64,000 nucleotides of DNA from NCBI RefSeq assembly GCF_003397705.1, contig NZ_QJVB01000002.1:310001-374000 (forward strand). Direction: 5' to 3'. Shown here piece by piece: positions 47,818 to 57,363 of the stretch. Positions within the stretch are counted from its first letter, which is position 1. Every line of letters begins with the position of its first letter. The position numbers and the translations under genes were made by a program. The notes beneath the pieces were generated by a model. That model was not told the DNA's origin. It saw only the letters and a list, made by a program, of their open reading frames with translations, and searched no databases. The stretch is from Gardnerella swidsinskii. Its GTDB lineage: Bacteria; Actinomycetota; Actinomycetes; Actinomycetales; Bifidobacteriaceae.

Positions 47818-48831
47818 TTAAGCGTCAAAAGCATCTCCGAGATGATGCTGAGTAACGTGCTCAGTAGCGTCAGAACTATCGCAATCAAACTCCCCCGCAT
47901 CCGCATCATCAACAATCGCGAGCGCAGCTTCCGCAAGATCCGGTCGCAACGCGTCCAACCAGTGGATGCGAGCATCCCTACCAAACCAACCCATTTGTTT
48001 GCGTGCAAGTCGTCGAGTTTTTTGTGCAATATCCACAAAAGCCTCATCCTCGCTCCACACGCCATCCAAATAATCCATAATCTGCTGGTAGCCAAGAGCA
48101 CGAGCTGCAGTCACACCCAATCGCTCTCGAATCGCGCGCACCTCATCCACAAAACCCTGCTCACGCATAATTTGCGTACGTAAATCCACGCGCTTATCTA
48201 AATCTTCACGACGCAAATCTAAGCCAATTTGCACGCAATCAATCACATACTTATACTTCGGAAGCGTTGCGGAATAAGGCTTTCCCGTAAGCTCAATCAC
48301 TTCAAGCGCGCGAATTGTACGTCGCGGATTGCGCGCATCCATATGAGCCGCAGCAACCGGATCCTTTTGTTGCAACTCATCAAACAGCGCACTCGCTCCC
48401 TCTTTGCGCTCGCGCTCCTCCAAAGCTGCACGAATAGACTCATCCGTGCCTGGAAATGTAATATCATCCACAGCAGCACGAGCATACAATCCCGATCCTC
48501 CAACTAAAATCGGCCTCACACCACGCGATTGCAACTCACTAATACACTGTCTGGCCAAAACTTGAAATCGCGCAACCGTCATCGTTTCTTCAGGATCAAT
48601 TATGTCAAGCAAATGGTGTGGTACTTCCGCCTGCTCCTGCGCACTCGCCTTAGCCGTGCCAATATCCATGTAACGATACATTTGATACGCGTCTGCGTTG
48701 ATGATTTCCGCACGAATCCCACGCTCAGCTAATTTTTTCGCAAGCGCAATACCAAGACTAGTTTTGCCTGAAGCCGTAGGACCAACTATTGAAATTACTT
48801 TAGGAATATTATCCTGCTTATTTTCAGACAA
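47818..48831 (-). CDS. miaA: tRNA dimethylallyltransferase
   Basis: MiaA adds a dimethylallyl group to A37 of tRNAs reading UNN codons. The 337-residue protein starts with TTG at 48831, chosen because GAGGAG lies six bases upstream. P-loop GPTASGKTS is at 17-25. Further family segments are '[24 protein letters not shown]' in pieces, '[15 protein letters not shown]', '[22 protein letters not shown]' (in pieces) and '[13 protein letters not shown]'. The C-terminal 40 residues are acidic and His/Asp-rich, beyond the usual fold. The gene converges on ssrA. Confidence 0.95.
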   Translation of the reverse strand: MSENKQDNIPKVISIVGPTASGKTSLGIALAKKLAERGIRAEIINADAYQMYRYMDIGTAKASAQEQAEVPHHLLDIIDPEETMTVARFQVLARQCISELQSRGVRPILVGGSGLYARAAVDDITFPGTDESIRAALEERERKEGASALFDELQQKDPVAAAHMDARNPRRTIRALEVIELTGKPYSATLPKYKYVIDCVQIGLDLRREDLDKRVDLRTQIMREQGFVDEVRAIRERLGVTAARALGYQQIMDYLDGVWSEDEAFVDIAQKTRRLARKQMGWFGRDARIHWLDALRPDLAEAALAIVDDADAGEFDCDSSDATEHVTQHHLGDAFDA

Positions 48832-48973
48832 AATACACTCCTCGTCAAAATACTTTGCTAGATTTTGCTTGCGCTCAATTACCTAAGATATTTATATCAC
48901 GCTTTGCAAAGAATATTACATTTACATACGCACTCCCAGACGTTTAGCAGTTTTTATAGTATTATTAAAAGAC

Positions 48974-49783
48974 GTGATACTTGATCGTCATAACCGCGTA
49001 AACGCAGCAGAACTCTATGCGCGTCTTCATAGCAACGAAGCAGCTAATGAAAGCAGCAACGTTAGCAGCAATGTTGACAATACAAAAAACCAACAAAATT
49101 GCTCCCAATGCGGCAAAACTAATTCGCTTATGCTTCCTGAAGACCAAATCGACGAATTTGTAAACATGATGCAAATTTACGAAGGAGCAATGTACGAAAT
49201 AAGTACAAAGCTCGAGATTCTAGATAGCGAATTTCAGGTGCGGTTCTCTCACGACCCAATTCATCACATGGAGCGTCGTCTTAAATCAGTACACTCAATT
49301 TTTGAGAAACTGCAAAGGCGTCATCTAGATATTTCCACACGCTCTATACGCGATAATCTTTTCGACGTAGCTGGAATTCGCGTAATTTGCAACTACTGCG
49401 ACGATGTGTATTCTGTAGCGCAATATCTTTCTAAACAAACAGACATTCAAGTATTGCAAGTTAAGGATTATATTAAGAATCCAAAACCTAATGGATACCG
49501 CAGTTTGCACGTAATTTATGCAGTTCCTGTGTTCTTGTCTTCTGGAGCACACTACACGCCAGTTGAAGTGCAATTCCGAACTATTGCTATGGATTATTGG
49601 GCTAGCTTGGAGCACGCTTTAAGATACAAAGCCGGTTTGCCGGATGCAAAGTTGGCTGAGCACTCTCAAACTTTGCTCGATTGCGCGCATAGCTTGCAAA
49701 ATATTGAAACACAAATGCAAGGTATTCACCGCGATATTAATGGTGCTCCTCAAGTTGAAGAAGCACCTAATAGTAAGGCATAA
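48974..49783 (+). CDS. Small alarmone synthetase (RelA/SpoT synthetase domain)
   Basis: The 269-residue protein carries only a (p)ppGpp synthetase domain, with no hydrolase or TGS/ACT domains, so it is a small alarmone synthetase of the YjbM/RelQ type. Visible residues are 'MERRLKSVHSIFEKLQRR' (99-116), 'DVAGIRVICNYCDDVYSVAQYL' in pieces (131-152), 'KPNGYRSLHVIYAVP' (171-185) and 'VEVQFRTIAMDYWASLEHALRYK' in pieces with catalytic Glu199. It starts with GTG at 48974 and a weak ribosome site. The N-terminal 50 residues are Asn/Ser-rich and include Cys43-x2-Cys46. It would convert GTP or GDP to (p)ppGpp under stress. Confidence 0.88.
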   Translation: MILDRHNRVNAAELYARLHSNEAANESSNVSSNVDNTKNQQNCSQCGKTNSLMLPEDQIDEFVNMMQIYEGAMYEISTKLEILDSEFQVRFSHDPIHHMERRLKSVHSIFEKLQRRHLDISTRSIRDNLFDVAGIRVICNYCDDVYSVAQYLSKQTDIQVLQVKDYIKNPKPNGYRSLHVIYAVPVFLSSGAHYTPVEVQFRTIAMDYWASLEHALRYKAGLPDAKLAEHSQTLLDCAHSLQNIETQMQGIHRDINGAPQVEEAPNSKA

Positions 49784-49967
49784 TATAAATACGAAGCGCA
49801 AGCTTATGCCATATTAGGCGTAATCTTATGCAAGATTAAAACCAGCTTATTGTACGAACGTATAAATTATGCTGTATTTTTTTAGCATTTTCCCAGATGC
49901 TTTAATTATAATTATGTGAGAACGTTGTCTTGACAGCGTTTTATTTCATAGCTGTTAAGGAGAAATA

Positions 49968-50714
49968 ATGACAAACTTTACTCAAGATTATTACAGAAGC
50001 GGTGCTCCTGAAGTTATTGACACTCAGGCAACATATGCTTTTGAAGAAGCAAAAAGAGTTTCAGTAGGACGCACTTATGGCGAAATGACGCTTGGATTGA
50101 TTGTTACAACTCTTGTGGCACTGTTCACTCAGAGCGGTAATTTCTGGCTTAGATTTATGTTTGCAACCCGCGGATGGGGTTGGATAATGTTGGCAATTGC
50201 TCAGGTTGTGATAGCAGTTGTTCTTGGAACACGCTTAATGAAAATGAGTGAGACAACAGTACGAGTTTTGTTCTATGCTTATGCTGCTTTAACAGGATTT
50301 ACTTTAAGCTCAGTCTTTCAAGTATTTAGCCTTGGATCTGTGGCATTAGTATTTGCTTTAACTGCAGGATTCTTCCTGTGCTTGACAATGCTTGCACTTA
50401 CTACAAAAAAGGATTTGCTTAAAGCTGGTCCAATTTTAATGGTTGCATTACTTGTATTCGTTGTTGCGCAAATTATTATTTCGTTTATTGGGCAAGATAC
50501 TGGAACAATGCGTCTTATGGCTGGAATTGGCATCGTTATTTTTGCAGGTTTAACAGCTTACGATGCTCAGCAAACTCGCGCATTACTTGCACAATATGAA
50601 AATCAGCCTGAAATGGTTAAGAAAGTATCTATTTTCTGCGCATTCCAGCTGTTCTTGGACTTCATTAACATGTTCATCTACTTGCTAGAGTTGCTTGGAG
50701 ATAATAGAGATTAG
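49968..50714 (+). CDS. Bax inhibitor-1/YccA-family membrane protein
   Basis: The 248-residue protein has about seven hydrophobic segments and the BI-1 family pattern: N-terminal 'TYGEMTLGLIVTTLVALFTQ', central 'LTGFTLSSVFQVFSLGSVALVFALTAGFF' (in pieces) and the C-terminal 'AGLTAYDAQQTRALLAQYE' with conserved Asp, then 'FQLFLDFINMFIYLLELLGD'. Family members are pH-sensitive Ca2+ leak channels or FtsH modulators; which applies here is unknown. A strong AAGGAGAAATA site precedes the ATG. A terminator follows at 50758. Confidence 0.92.
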   Translation: MTNFTQDYYRSGAPEVIDTQATYAFEEAKRVSVGRTYGEMTLGLIVTTLVALFTQSGNFWLRFMFATRGWGWIMLAIAQVVIAVVLGTRLMKMSETTVRVLFYAYAALTGFTLSSVFQVFSLGSVALVFALTAGFFLCLTMLALTTKKDLLKAGPILMVALLVFVVAQIIISFIGQDTGTMRLMAGIGIVIFAGLTAYDAQQTRALLAQYENQPEMVKKVSIFCAFQLFLDFINMFIYLLELLGDNRD

Positions 50715-50757
50715 CAATACTAAAACTAACATACGTGTGTTAGTTGCTTAGCTATTT

Positions 50758-50790
50758 AACCCTGCCAGATTAGTATTTGGCAGGGTTTTA
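50758..50790 (+). terminator. Terminator of the BI-1 family gene
   Basis: AACCCTGCCA and TGGCAGGGTT form a perfect 10-bp stem around a 10-nt loop, followed by TTATTA. A smaller hairpin (ACTAACA/TGTTAGT) lies just upstream. Confidence 0.85.
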
Positions 50791-50880
50791 TTATGCTCTC
50801 TGTACTCCAAACGCGAACGCGTTAACAGTGCCGAGCGTTACTAACACCCATCTCTCACACACTTCTCAAATCACCTACCA

Positions 50881-50968
50881 GAGACACTAACGCAGAACAC
50901 AAACTGCACCAGTGTCCCAAAACAAGCAAAATGAGACACTAACGCAGAACACAAACTGCACCAGTAAC
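50881..50968. repeat. Two hairpin repeats with 8-nt loops
   Basis: Units at 50881-50918 and 50933-50968 have arms GAGACACTAACGCAG and CTGCACCAGTG (or CTGCACCAGTAAC) around the identical loop AACACAAA. The 3' arm of the second unit, reverse-complemented (GTTACTGGTGCAG), differs by one base from the 5' arm of the first unit at 19325, so both clusters belong to one family. Confidence 0.75.
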
Positions 50969-50982
50969 GAAAAAACAGTGGC

Positions 50983-51120
50983 GCTCACGTGGGTAACGCG
51001 CTCGCTTACGAAACTCGCGTTGGAAGTCCCCCGGACTTCCAACCTAAGCGAGTTTCCGCTCCGAGTTGCTTTCGCGCGCTAAATCGCAGCGCTCAAGCAG
51101 GTCGTCACGCCAACGTGAGC
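50983..51120. repeat. Structured intergenic repeat element, copy R2
   Basis: Bounded by GCTCACGT (50983) and ACGTGAGC (51113). An inner hairpin at 51019-51043 (GTTGGAAGTCC / GGACTTCCAAC) is flanked by GAAACTCGC and GCGAGTTTC. The 3' part contains TTGCTTTCGCGCGCTAAATC. A plus-strand open frame through it gives a peptide like the false N-terminal extension of guaB; that is the repeat, not a gene. Confidence 0.8.
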
Positions 51121-51194
51121 ATCAAATCCCGCGATTGGAGCTCCAAACCCACCAAAACATTCCAAACAAGAGAACACTACCCCACTAATCTGCC

Positions 51195-51222
51195 CTGCCT
51201 TCGTCTTTATTGACGAAGGCAG
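51195..51222. repeat. Perfect 11-bp hairpin between R2 and R3
   Basis: CTGCCTTCGTC and GACGAAGGCAG pair perfectly around TTTATT. No T-run follows. Its 3' end touches the R3 element. Confidence 0.6.
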
Positions 51223-51332
51223 ACCTCGCTTGCGTTGAAAGCACACTGTGCTTTCAACTCTAAGCAAGCTCGGCGCTCCGAATTGCTTTCGCGCGCTAAA
51301 TCGCGCGCTCAAGCAGGTCGTCGCGCTGATAA
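51221..51332. repeat. Structured intergenic repeat element, copy R3
   Basis: The third copy shares TTGCTTTCGCGCGCTAAATCG and CTCAAGCAGGTCGTC with R2. Its inner hairpin (51234-51258) is GTTGAAAGCACA / TGTGCTTTCAAC: the stem sequence differs from R1 and R2 at several positions but remains fully paired. The outer pairs GCTTGC/GCAAGC also change together. Apart from R2, R3 and the hairpins listed, 50715-51419 holds no gene. Confidence 0.75.
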
Positions 51333-51347
51333 AACAAGCGCATACAA

Positions 51348-51385
51348 CAAAAGACCCCACGAGTTTCCTCGCGGGGTCTTTATTA
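51348..51385 (-). terminator. Terminator of the str operon (after tuf)
   Basis: AAAGACCCCACGAG and CTCGCGGGGTCTTT pair (one G-U or A-C position) around TTTC, with T-rich ends on both strands. It lies 35 bp after the tuf stop. Confidence 0.85.
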
Positions 51386-51419
51386 AGCCTTAGCTAATAT
51401 TTTTCAGTTAGAAAAAATA

Positions 51420-52619
51420 CTAGGCAAGAATCTTGGTCACACGACCGGAACCAACGGTACGGCCACCTTCACGAACTGCGAAGGTCAAGCCCTCTTCCAT
51501 TGCGATTGCCTGAATCAACTCAACAGTGAAGGTTGCGTGATCGCCTGGCTGAACCATCTCAACGCCGTCTGGCAAGGTGATAACGCCGGTGACGTCGGTG
51601 GTGCGGAAGTAGAACTGTGGACGGTAGTTGGAGAAGAACGGCGAGTGACGGCCACCTTCGTCCTTGGTCAAGACGTAAACTTCGCCTTCGAACTTGGTGT
51701 GTGGGGTCACAGAACCTGGAGCAGCCACAACCTGACCACGCTCAACATCGGTACGGTTGATACCACGGAGAAGAAGACCAGTGTTATCGCCAGCCTCGGC
51801 CTCATCCATCTGCTTGTGGAAGGTCTCGATGGAGGTAACGGTGGTGGTCTGAGTTGGACGCAAACCAACGATCTCAACTGGGGTGTTGATTGGGAGCTTA
51901 CCACGCTCAACACGACCGGTGACAACGGTACCACGACCGGAGATGGTGAACACATCTTCGATTGGCATCAAGAATGGCTTGTCAAGATCGTGAGTTGGGG
52001 TTGGGATGTACTCGTCAACAGCCTTCATGAGCTCCTTGACGGTCTCTACCCACTTCTCGTGATCTGGAGCGTCATCATGCAAAGCACCGTAAGCAGAGGT
52101 GCGGATGACTGGGCAGTCGCGATCGAAGCCGTTTTCTTCGAGGAGGTCACGAACCTCTTCTTCGACGAGGTCGATAAGTTCTGGATCATCAACCATATCG
52201 CACTTGTTCAAAGCAACGAGGATCTTCGGGACACCGACCTGCTTAGCGAGCAAAACGTGCTCACGGGTCTGAGCCATAGGACCATCGGTAGCAGCAACCA
52301 CGAGGATTGCGCCATCCATCTGAGCAGCACCGGTGATCATGTTCTTCACGTAATCAGCGTGGCCTGGAGCGTCCACGTGAGCGTAGTGACGCTCAGCGGT
52401 CTGATACTCGATGTGTGCGATGTTAATGGTAATGCCGCGTTCCTTCTCTTCTGGAGCGGCATCAATCTGATCGAAGTCATACTGAGGGTTCAGATCTGGA
52501 TACTCGCCATGCAGCACCTTAGAAATAGCCGCGGTCAAGGTAGTCTTACCGTGATCAACGTGACCAATGGTACCAATGTTAACATGCGGCTTAGTACGCT
52601 CGTACTTTTCCTTTGCCAT
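51420..52619 (-). CDS. tuf: Elongation factor Tu
   Basis: EF-Tu delivers aminoacyl-tRNA to the ribosome. The 399-residue protein has G1 GHVDHGKT (19-26), switch [22 protein letters not shown] and the C-terminal beta-barrel end '[14 protein letters not shown]'. Codon use is strongly biased, and this produces long false open frames on the opposite strand. It is last in the rpsL-rpsG-fusA-tuf operon, with its own candidate promoter in the 168-bp gap. Confidence 0.99.
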   Translation of the reverse strand: MAKEKYERTKPHVNIGTIGHVDHGKTTLTAAISKVLHGEYPDLNPQYDFDQIDAAPEEKERGITINIAHIEYQTAERHYAHVDAPGHADYVKNMITGAAQMDGAILVVAATDGPMAQTREHVLLAKQVGVPKILVALNKCDMVDDPELIDLVEEEVRDLLEENGFDRDCPVIRTSAYGALHDDAPDHEKWVETVKELMKAVDEYIPTPTHDLDKPFLMPIEDVFTISGRGTVVTGRVERGKLPINTPVEIVGLRPTQTTTVTSIETFHKQMDEAEAGDNTGLLLRGINRTDVERGQVVAAPGSVTPHTKFEGEVYVLTKDEGGRHSPFFSNYRPQFYFRTTDVTGVITLPDGVEMVQPGDHATFTVELIQAIAMEEGLTFAVREGGRTVGSGRVTKILA

Positions 52620-52741
52620 GTGTTTGTCCTCCTGGACGTCTCGTAGTTTGCCTCACACATTTGTGAGAGGTCTTTCGCTACATATTACTGGGTTTCTGGG
52701 TTAGGTGCCACTTCGGTGCCAGAACCCAGTCAACGTAGGAA

Positions 52742-52770
52742 ATTCTAGCGTTGACCGGGGACAGAAAACA
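52742..52770 (-). promoter_or_regulatory. Candidate tuf promoter
   Basis: On the minus strand TGTTTT (52770-52765) and TAGAAT (52747-52742) are 17 bp apart in the fusA-tuf gap. A long imperfect hairpin follows (ACTGGGTT at about 52732 pairing with AACCCAGT-type sequence near 52690), which could be an attenuator or leader structure. Confidence 0.4.
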
Positions 52771-52787
52771 CCGAAGTAGCGTGCGCT

Positions 52788-54917
52788 TTATTCGCCGCGC
52801 TGAGCCTTAATAATCTCGTCCGAAACGGCCTTCGGGACCTCCGCGTAAGAGTCCATCTGCATGGTGAACATTGCGCGGCCCTGAGTCTTGGAACGAAGAT
52901 CGCCAATGTAGCCGAACATTTCGCTCAGCGGCACCTTGGCGTCGATAACTTTCACGCCAGTGGCATCAGTCATAGACTGGATGTTACCGCGACGAGAGTT
53001 CAAATCGCCCATGACGTCGCCCATGTACTCTTCTGGAGTACGGACTTCGACAGCCATAATTGGTTCGAGAATTACCGGATTAGCCTTAGGAGCAGCTTCC
53101 TTGAAGCACATGGAACCTGCGATCTTGAAGGCCATTTCCGAAGAATCGACATCGTGAGTCTGACCGTCGGTGACGGTTGCCTTTACACCCACAACTGGGA
53201 AGCCAGCCAAAACGCCGGATTCCATAGCTTCCTGCACGCCTGCATCGATTGAAGGAATGAATTCCTTGGTGATGTGACCGCCGGTAACTTCGTTGACAAA
53301 CTGGTAGGTTTCGCCAGATTCTGTGTCGAGAGGTTCGAAGTTCATCAAAACCTTTGCAAACTGACCAGAACCACCGGTCTGCTTCTTGTGAGTGTATTCC
53401 TGGTTCATAACAGCCTTACGAATCGTCTCACGGTAAGCAACCTGTGGCTTACCAACATTCGCTTCGACCTTGAACTCACGACGCATACGATCAACGATAA
53501 TGTCAAGCTGAAGCTCGCCCATACCGGAAATCAAAGTCTGACCAGATTCCTCATCGGTCTTAACCTGGAATGTAGGATCCTCGTCAGAAAGCTTAGCCAA
53601 AGCCAAGCTCATCTTTTCCTGATCAGCCTTCGTCTTTGGCTCCACAGCAACCTCAATAACAGGATCTGGGAATGTCATGGATTCCAAAGAAATTGGGTTC
53701 TTTTCGTCGCACAAAGTATCACCAGTGCTGACGTTCTTCAAACCAACGAAGGTGTAGATGTTACCAGCTTCAGCTGAATCTACAGGATTTTCCTTATCAG
53801 CATGCATCTGGAAAATCTTACCAACGCGTTCCTTCTTGGACTTCGTGGAATCGTACACGGAATCGCCTGGCTTTACTTCGCCAGAGTAAACGCGCACGAA
53901 CACGAGCTTGCCATAGAATGGATGGGTTGAAATCTTGAATACCAATGCTGCGAATGGATCTGTATTAACTGGCTTACGGTCAATTTCAACAGATTCGTCG
54001 CCTGGCTTGAAGCCCTTAATAGATGGAACATCTTCTGGGCTTGGGAGGAAGTCGACAACAGCATCCAGCATTGGCTGAACACCCTTATCCTTGAATGCAG
54101 AACCGCAAGTTACTGGGAATGCCTTACGCTCAATGGTAAGCTTACGGATACCAGCGCGCATTTCTTCTTCAGTAAGTTCGCCAGTTTCGAGGTACTTCTC
54201 AACCAGCTCATCGTCAGCTTCAGCAACCTGATCCATAAGTTCAGCACGATACTGTTCTGCACGTTCCTGCAAATCTTCAGGAATGTCAACGGTGTCATAG
54301 TGAGCACCCATATCGTCCTTAACGTCATTCCAGACGTAAGCCTTCATACGAATCAAGTCAACAACGCCAACGAAGTCGTTTTCAGCACCGATTGGAAGCT
54401 GAATAACGAGTGGAGTTGCACCGAGCTTCTCCTTGATGGTCTTGACGGAATAGTAGAAATCAGCGCCAAGCTTATCCATCTTATTGATGAAGCAGATACG
54501 TGGGACGCTATACTTATCAGCCTGACGCCACACGGTTTCAGACTGAGGTTCCACACCTTCCTTACCATCGAAAACTGCTACAGCACCATCGAGCACGCGA
54601 AGGGAACGTTCCACCTCAGCGGTGAAGTCCACGTGACCTGGGGTATCGATGATGTTGATCTGATAGCGGTCATCAACGTCATGAGTTTGACGCTTCCAGA
54701 AGCAGGTAGTTGCAGCAGACTGAATAGTAATACCGCGCTCCTGCTCCTGAGCCATGAAGTCCATGGTAGAAGCACCATCATGAGTTTCACCGATTTTGTA
54801 GTTCTTACCAGTGTAGTAAAGAATACGTTCGGTGGTAGTAGTCTTACCAGCATCAATGTGCGCCATGATGCCGATATTACGAACCATATTCAGGTCGTTA
54901 AGCACATCTTGTGCCAT
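52788..54917 (-). CDS. fusA: Elongation factor G
   Basis: EF-G drives ribosomal translocation. The 709-residue protein has G1 AHIDAGKT (19-26), switch I '[18 protein letters not shown]' in pieces, switch [24 protein letters not shown], and the domain IV tip region '[13 protein letters not shown]'. The length is standard. AAGGATAAGAAT precedes the ATG. It is third in the str operon, 42 bp after rpsG. Confidence 0.99.
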   Translation of the reverse strand: MAQDVLNDLNMVRNIGIMAHIDAGKTTTTERILYYTGKNYKIGETHDGASTMDFMAQEQERGITIQSAATTCFWKRQTHDVDDRYQINIIDTPGHVDFTAEVERSLRVLDGAVAVFDGKEGVEPQSETVWRQADKYSVPRICFINKMDKLGADFYYSVKTIKEKLGATPLVIQLPIGAENDFVGVVDLIRMKAYVWNDVKDDMGAHYDTVDIPEDLQERAEQYRAELMDQVAEADDELVEKYLETGELTEEEMRAGIRKLTIERKAFPVTCGSAFKDKGVQPMLDAVVDFLPSPEDVPSIKGFKPGDESVEIDRKPVNTDPFAALVFKISTHPFYGKLVFVRVYSGEVKPGDSVYDSTKSKKERVGKIFQMHADKENPVDSAEAGNIYTFVGLKNVSTGDTLCDEKNPISLESMTFPDPVIEVAVEPKTKADQEKMSLALAKLSDEDPTFQVKTDEESGQTLISGMGELQLDIIVDRMRREFKVEANVGKPQVAYRETIRKAVMNQEYTHKKQTGGSGQFAKVLMNFEPLDTESGETYQFVNEVTGGHITKEFIPSIDAGVQEAMESGVLAGFPVVGVKATVTDGQTHDVDSSEMAFKIAGSMCFKEAAPKANPVILEPIMAVEVRTPEEYMGDVMGDLNSRRGNIQSMTDATGVKVIDAKVPLSEMFGYIGDLRSKTQGRAMFTMQMDSYAEVPKAVSDEIIKAQRGE

Positions 54918-54959
54918 ATTCTTATCCTTAGCTCTTTAAGATACCGATTATCTTGTGGA

Positions 54960-55430
54960 TTACCAGCGATAGTGAGCAAAAGCCTTGTTTGCTTCTGCCA
55001 TCTTGTGGGTATCCTCGCGGCGCTTCACGGAAGCACCCAAGCCATTGGAGGCATCGAGAATTTCGTTGGCCAAGCGCTCAGCCATAGTCTTTTCACGACG
55101 AGCGCGTGAGAAGTCAGTAAGCCAGCGGAGGGAAAGAGTGTTTGCGCGAGCAGGCTTAACTTCGACTGGAACCTGATAAGTTGCACCACCAACGCGGCGA
55201 GAACGAACCTCAAGATTTGGACGAATGTTATCAAGAGCGCGCTTCAATACAGAAACTGGCTCCTGCTCGGTCTTTGCCTTCACCTGCTCAAGAGCGGTGT
55301 AGACGATGTTTTCTGCGATGGACTTCTTACCATCGAGAAGGATTTTGTTAATCAACTGAGCCACGACGGTCGAGCCGTAGATTGGATCAGGAAGCAGTTG
55401 ATGCTTTTTTGCAGGTCCTTTACGTGACAT
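54960..55430 (-). CDS. rpsG: 30S ribosomal protein S7
   Basis: S7 initiates assembly of the 30S head and contacts the E-site tRNA. The 156-residue product begins [20 protein letters not shown] and contains the family segments '[25 protein letters not shown]' in pieces and '[18 protein letters not shown]'. It starts 3 bp after the rpsL stop, so translation is probably coupled. Confidence 0.99.
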   Translation of the reverse strand: MSRKGPAKKHQLLPDPIYGSTVVAQLINKILLDGKKSIAENIVYTALEQVKAKTEQEPVSVLKRALDNIRPNLEVRSRRVGGATYQVPVEVKPARANTLSLRWLTDFSRARREKTMAERLANEILDASNGLGASVKRREDTHKMAEANKAFAHYRW

Positions 55431-55433
55431 GTT

Positions 55434-55805
55434 TTACTTCGCCTTCTTTGCTCCATACAGGGAACGACCCTGCTTGCGGTCCTTGACACCCTGGGTATCT
55501 AATGCGCCACGCACGATGTGGTAACGCACACCTGGGAGATCCTTCACACGGCCACCACGCACGAGCACGATGGAGTGCTCCTGCAAGTTGTGACCTTCGC
55601 CTGGAATATAGGCGGTTACTTCAATACCAGAGCTGAGGCGCACACGAGCAACCTTACGAAGCGCGGAATTTGGCTTCTTAGGAGTGGTGGTGTATACACG
55701 GGTGCATACGCCACGACGCAGCGGGCTACCCTTCAAGGCCAAAGTCTTTGACTTTTTCGGCTTGGCCTGACGTCCTTTACGGACAAGTTGTTCAATCGTA
55801 GGCAA
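55434..55805 (-). CDS. rpsL: 30S ribosomal protein S12
   Basis: S12 shapes the decoding centre. The 123-residue protein has '[20 protein letters not shown]' (the Lys of TPKKPNS is the classical streptomycin-resistance position, here wild type) and '[21 protein letters not shown]' in pieces. It heads the str operon. Its 267-bp upstream region to ftsQ is GC-rich in its centre, with AACC/GGTT pairing near 55870-55890, and probably holds a leader and promoter. Confidence 0.99.
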   Translation of the reverse strand: MPTIEQLVRKGRQAKPKKSKTLALKGSPLRRGVCTRVYTTTPKKPNSALRKVARVRLSSGIEVTAYIPGEGHNLQEHSIVLVRGGRVKDLPGVRYHIVRGALDTQGVKDRKQGRSLYGAKKAK

Positions 55806-56072
55806 CTTAAGTTCTCCGATTCATTGTTATCTTCTATTTGGTGAAAACCGCCACACTGCAGCACACCATAACCAAAGAATCGGTTAAAGAGTAAAAGCCA
55901 CAGTCCACCGGCCCGATGGCCCTCGCGCCTCCAGCCACACATTACTGCGCGCTATCTTTGGCACTTGGGATATCCCAACCAACACGCCTATAACATAAGG
56001 CACGTTGTTGGCACACACAAATTGCTATTATACACCTAATCTTGACAATGCAATTAATAAAGTTTTAAAACC

Positions 56073-57311
56073 CTATTTAAGAATTGGACGCACAGGAGCA
56101 GACACATCTAAGCTGCGTTTATTGCCAATTTTACTAGGATCATCAATAATCTTGGCAACAATAGCTTTCTTTAACTCAATCTGAGACGAATTGCCCCATA
56201 TGATAGTTTTTTTAACATCCCCTAATTCTGTTTCGACAGAATCTTGAGTTTTTGCACTAACTTTCGTAACTCTAGCTCGCAAAGATTCCGAAAGTGAACT
56301 AACAATTTTTACAGCTTCAAGTACCGCTCTATTATTCAAACTTCTTTGCACATTTGAAACTTCGATAACAGGTATTCCTTGCGTTGGAACTTGAGCTACG
56401 GCATTTAACACGCGACCTTTAGCGTCAACAGCAGTTAATTTATTGCTATCTCGAGTTTTGAGCATTGCTGCAGGACGTTGCGCATGTACAGAAACATGCA
56501 AACCATTAGGGAAATTCTTAGAAACTTTTGCTTCAGTTACACCAGGAATATCGTTAAGTTGGTTAATTACTTCTTGAGAAGAAACTAAAAATAGCGATTT
56601 ACCAACCTGAGTTGACGCAATTGAAGCAATTTTTTGCTCACTCACCCACTCGTTAGAACCAGAAATACTTATATCGTTAGACTTAAGAAGAAAAACTGGC
56701 GAGAAGAATAAAAACCAAACAATCGCTGAAACAGAAGCAATCACTGCAAGAATTGCAAGAATTCGTTTAACAGTAAATTGCAAATAAGCAGATTTACGTT
56801 CTTTCAAACGCTCTCGAAAATTAATTATTCTAGGACGAGTAATCATTCCAAGAGAACCAGAAGTTTGACTTAAAGTTTTTCTTACAAAATCAAGCTTCGG
56901 CAAAAGTCTAGCGTCAACAAACTTACCTTGATGATTTTTTTCATTGATATCAGCTACTCGTATTTGCGATGTGTTTTGGCTGATTATATGCCTTTGAAAA
57001 CGCTGGTCTTTGCGCAACGACGAAGCAGATCTAGGTTTAGAAATATGAATTTTTTCATCACGCGTTTTTTTGATACTAGATTTTTTTATATTAGATTTTC
57101 CGATATTAGATTTCGCACCACGAGCTACACCACTACGCAATTCATTATTAAGCAATTCAGCACTACGAGACGCACTGCTACGAGACGCAATGCTGCTGGA
57201 TTTATTACTACGAGACTCTTCAGTACGCGCAATATTAAGACTTGAAACGGTACGACGATGCGAATTATTTGCATCAGCATCGTACGATTTGCTTGACCTC
57301 ACGCGACCCAT
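56073..57311 (-). CDS. ftsQ: Cell-division protein FtsQ
   Basis: FtsQ links early and late divisome proteins. The 412-residue product has a long basic, Ser/Lys/Arg-rich cytoplasmic N-terminus (1-182; typical members have 30-100 residues), one membrane helix (183-205), a POTRA domain (about 208-278, 'NDISISGSNEWVSEQKIAS') and a beta domain. The N-terminus contains repeats such as 'SNIGKSNIKKSSIKK'. It follows murC by 52 bp in the dcw order; ftsZ is not in this window. Confidence 0.9.
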   Translation of the reverse strand: MGRVRSSKSYDADANNSHRRTVSSLNIARTEESRSNKSSSIASRSSASRSAELLNNELRSGVARGAKSNIGKSNIKKSSIKKTRDEKIHISKPRSASSLRKDQRFQRHIISQNTSQIRVADINEKNHQGKFVDARLLPKLDFVRKTLSQTSGSLGMITRPRIINFRERLKERKSAYLQFTVKRILAILAVIASVSAIVWFLFFSPVFLLKSNDISISGSNEWVSEQKIASIASTQVGKSLFLVSSQEVINQLNDIPGVTEAKVSKNFPNGLHVSVHAQRPAAMLKTRDSNKLTAVDAKGRVLNAVAQVPTQGIPVIEVSNVQRSLNNRAVLEAVKIVSSLSESLRARVTKVSAKTQDSVETELGDVKKTIIWGNSSQIELKKAIVAKIIDDPSKIGNKRSLDVSAPVRPILK

Positions 57312-57363
57312 AATTACCTCTCGTAATAATCTATTTATATTTTAATCGCTTAATTTCAAAGCA

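Noticed and set aside
51537-52646. 369-codon open frame opposite tuf
   Set aside because: Antisense shadow produced by the strong codon bias of tuf. It has no recognisable domain or ribosome site.
54300-55109. 269-codon open frame opposite fusA and rpsG
   Set aside because: Antisense to conserved genes with no protein features; a codon-usage artefact.
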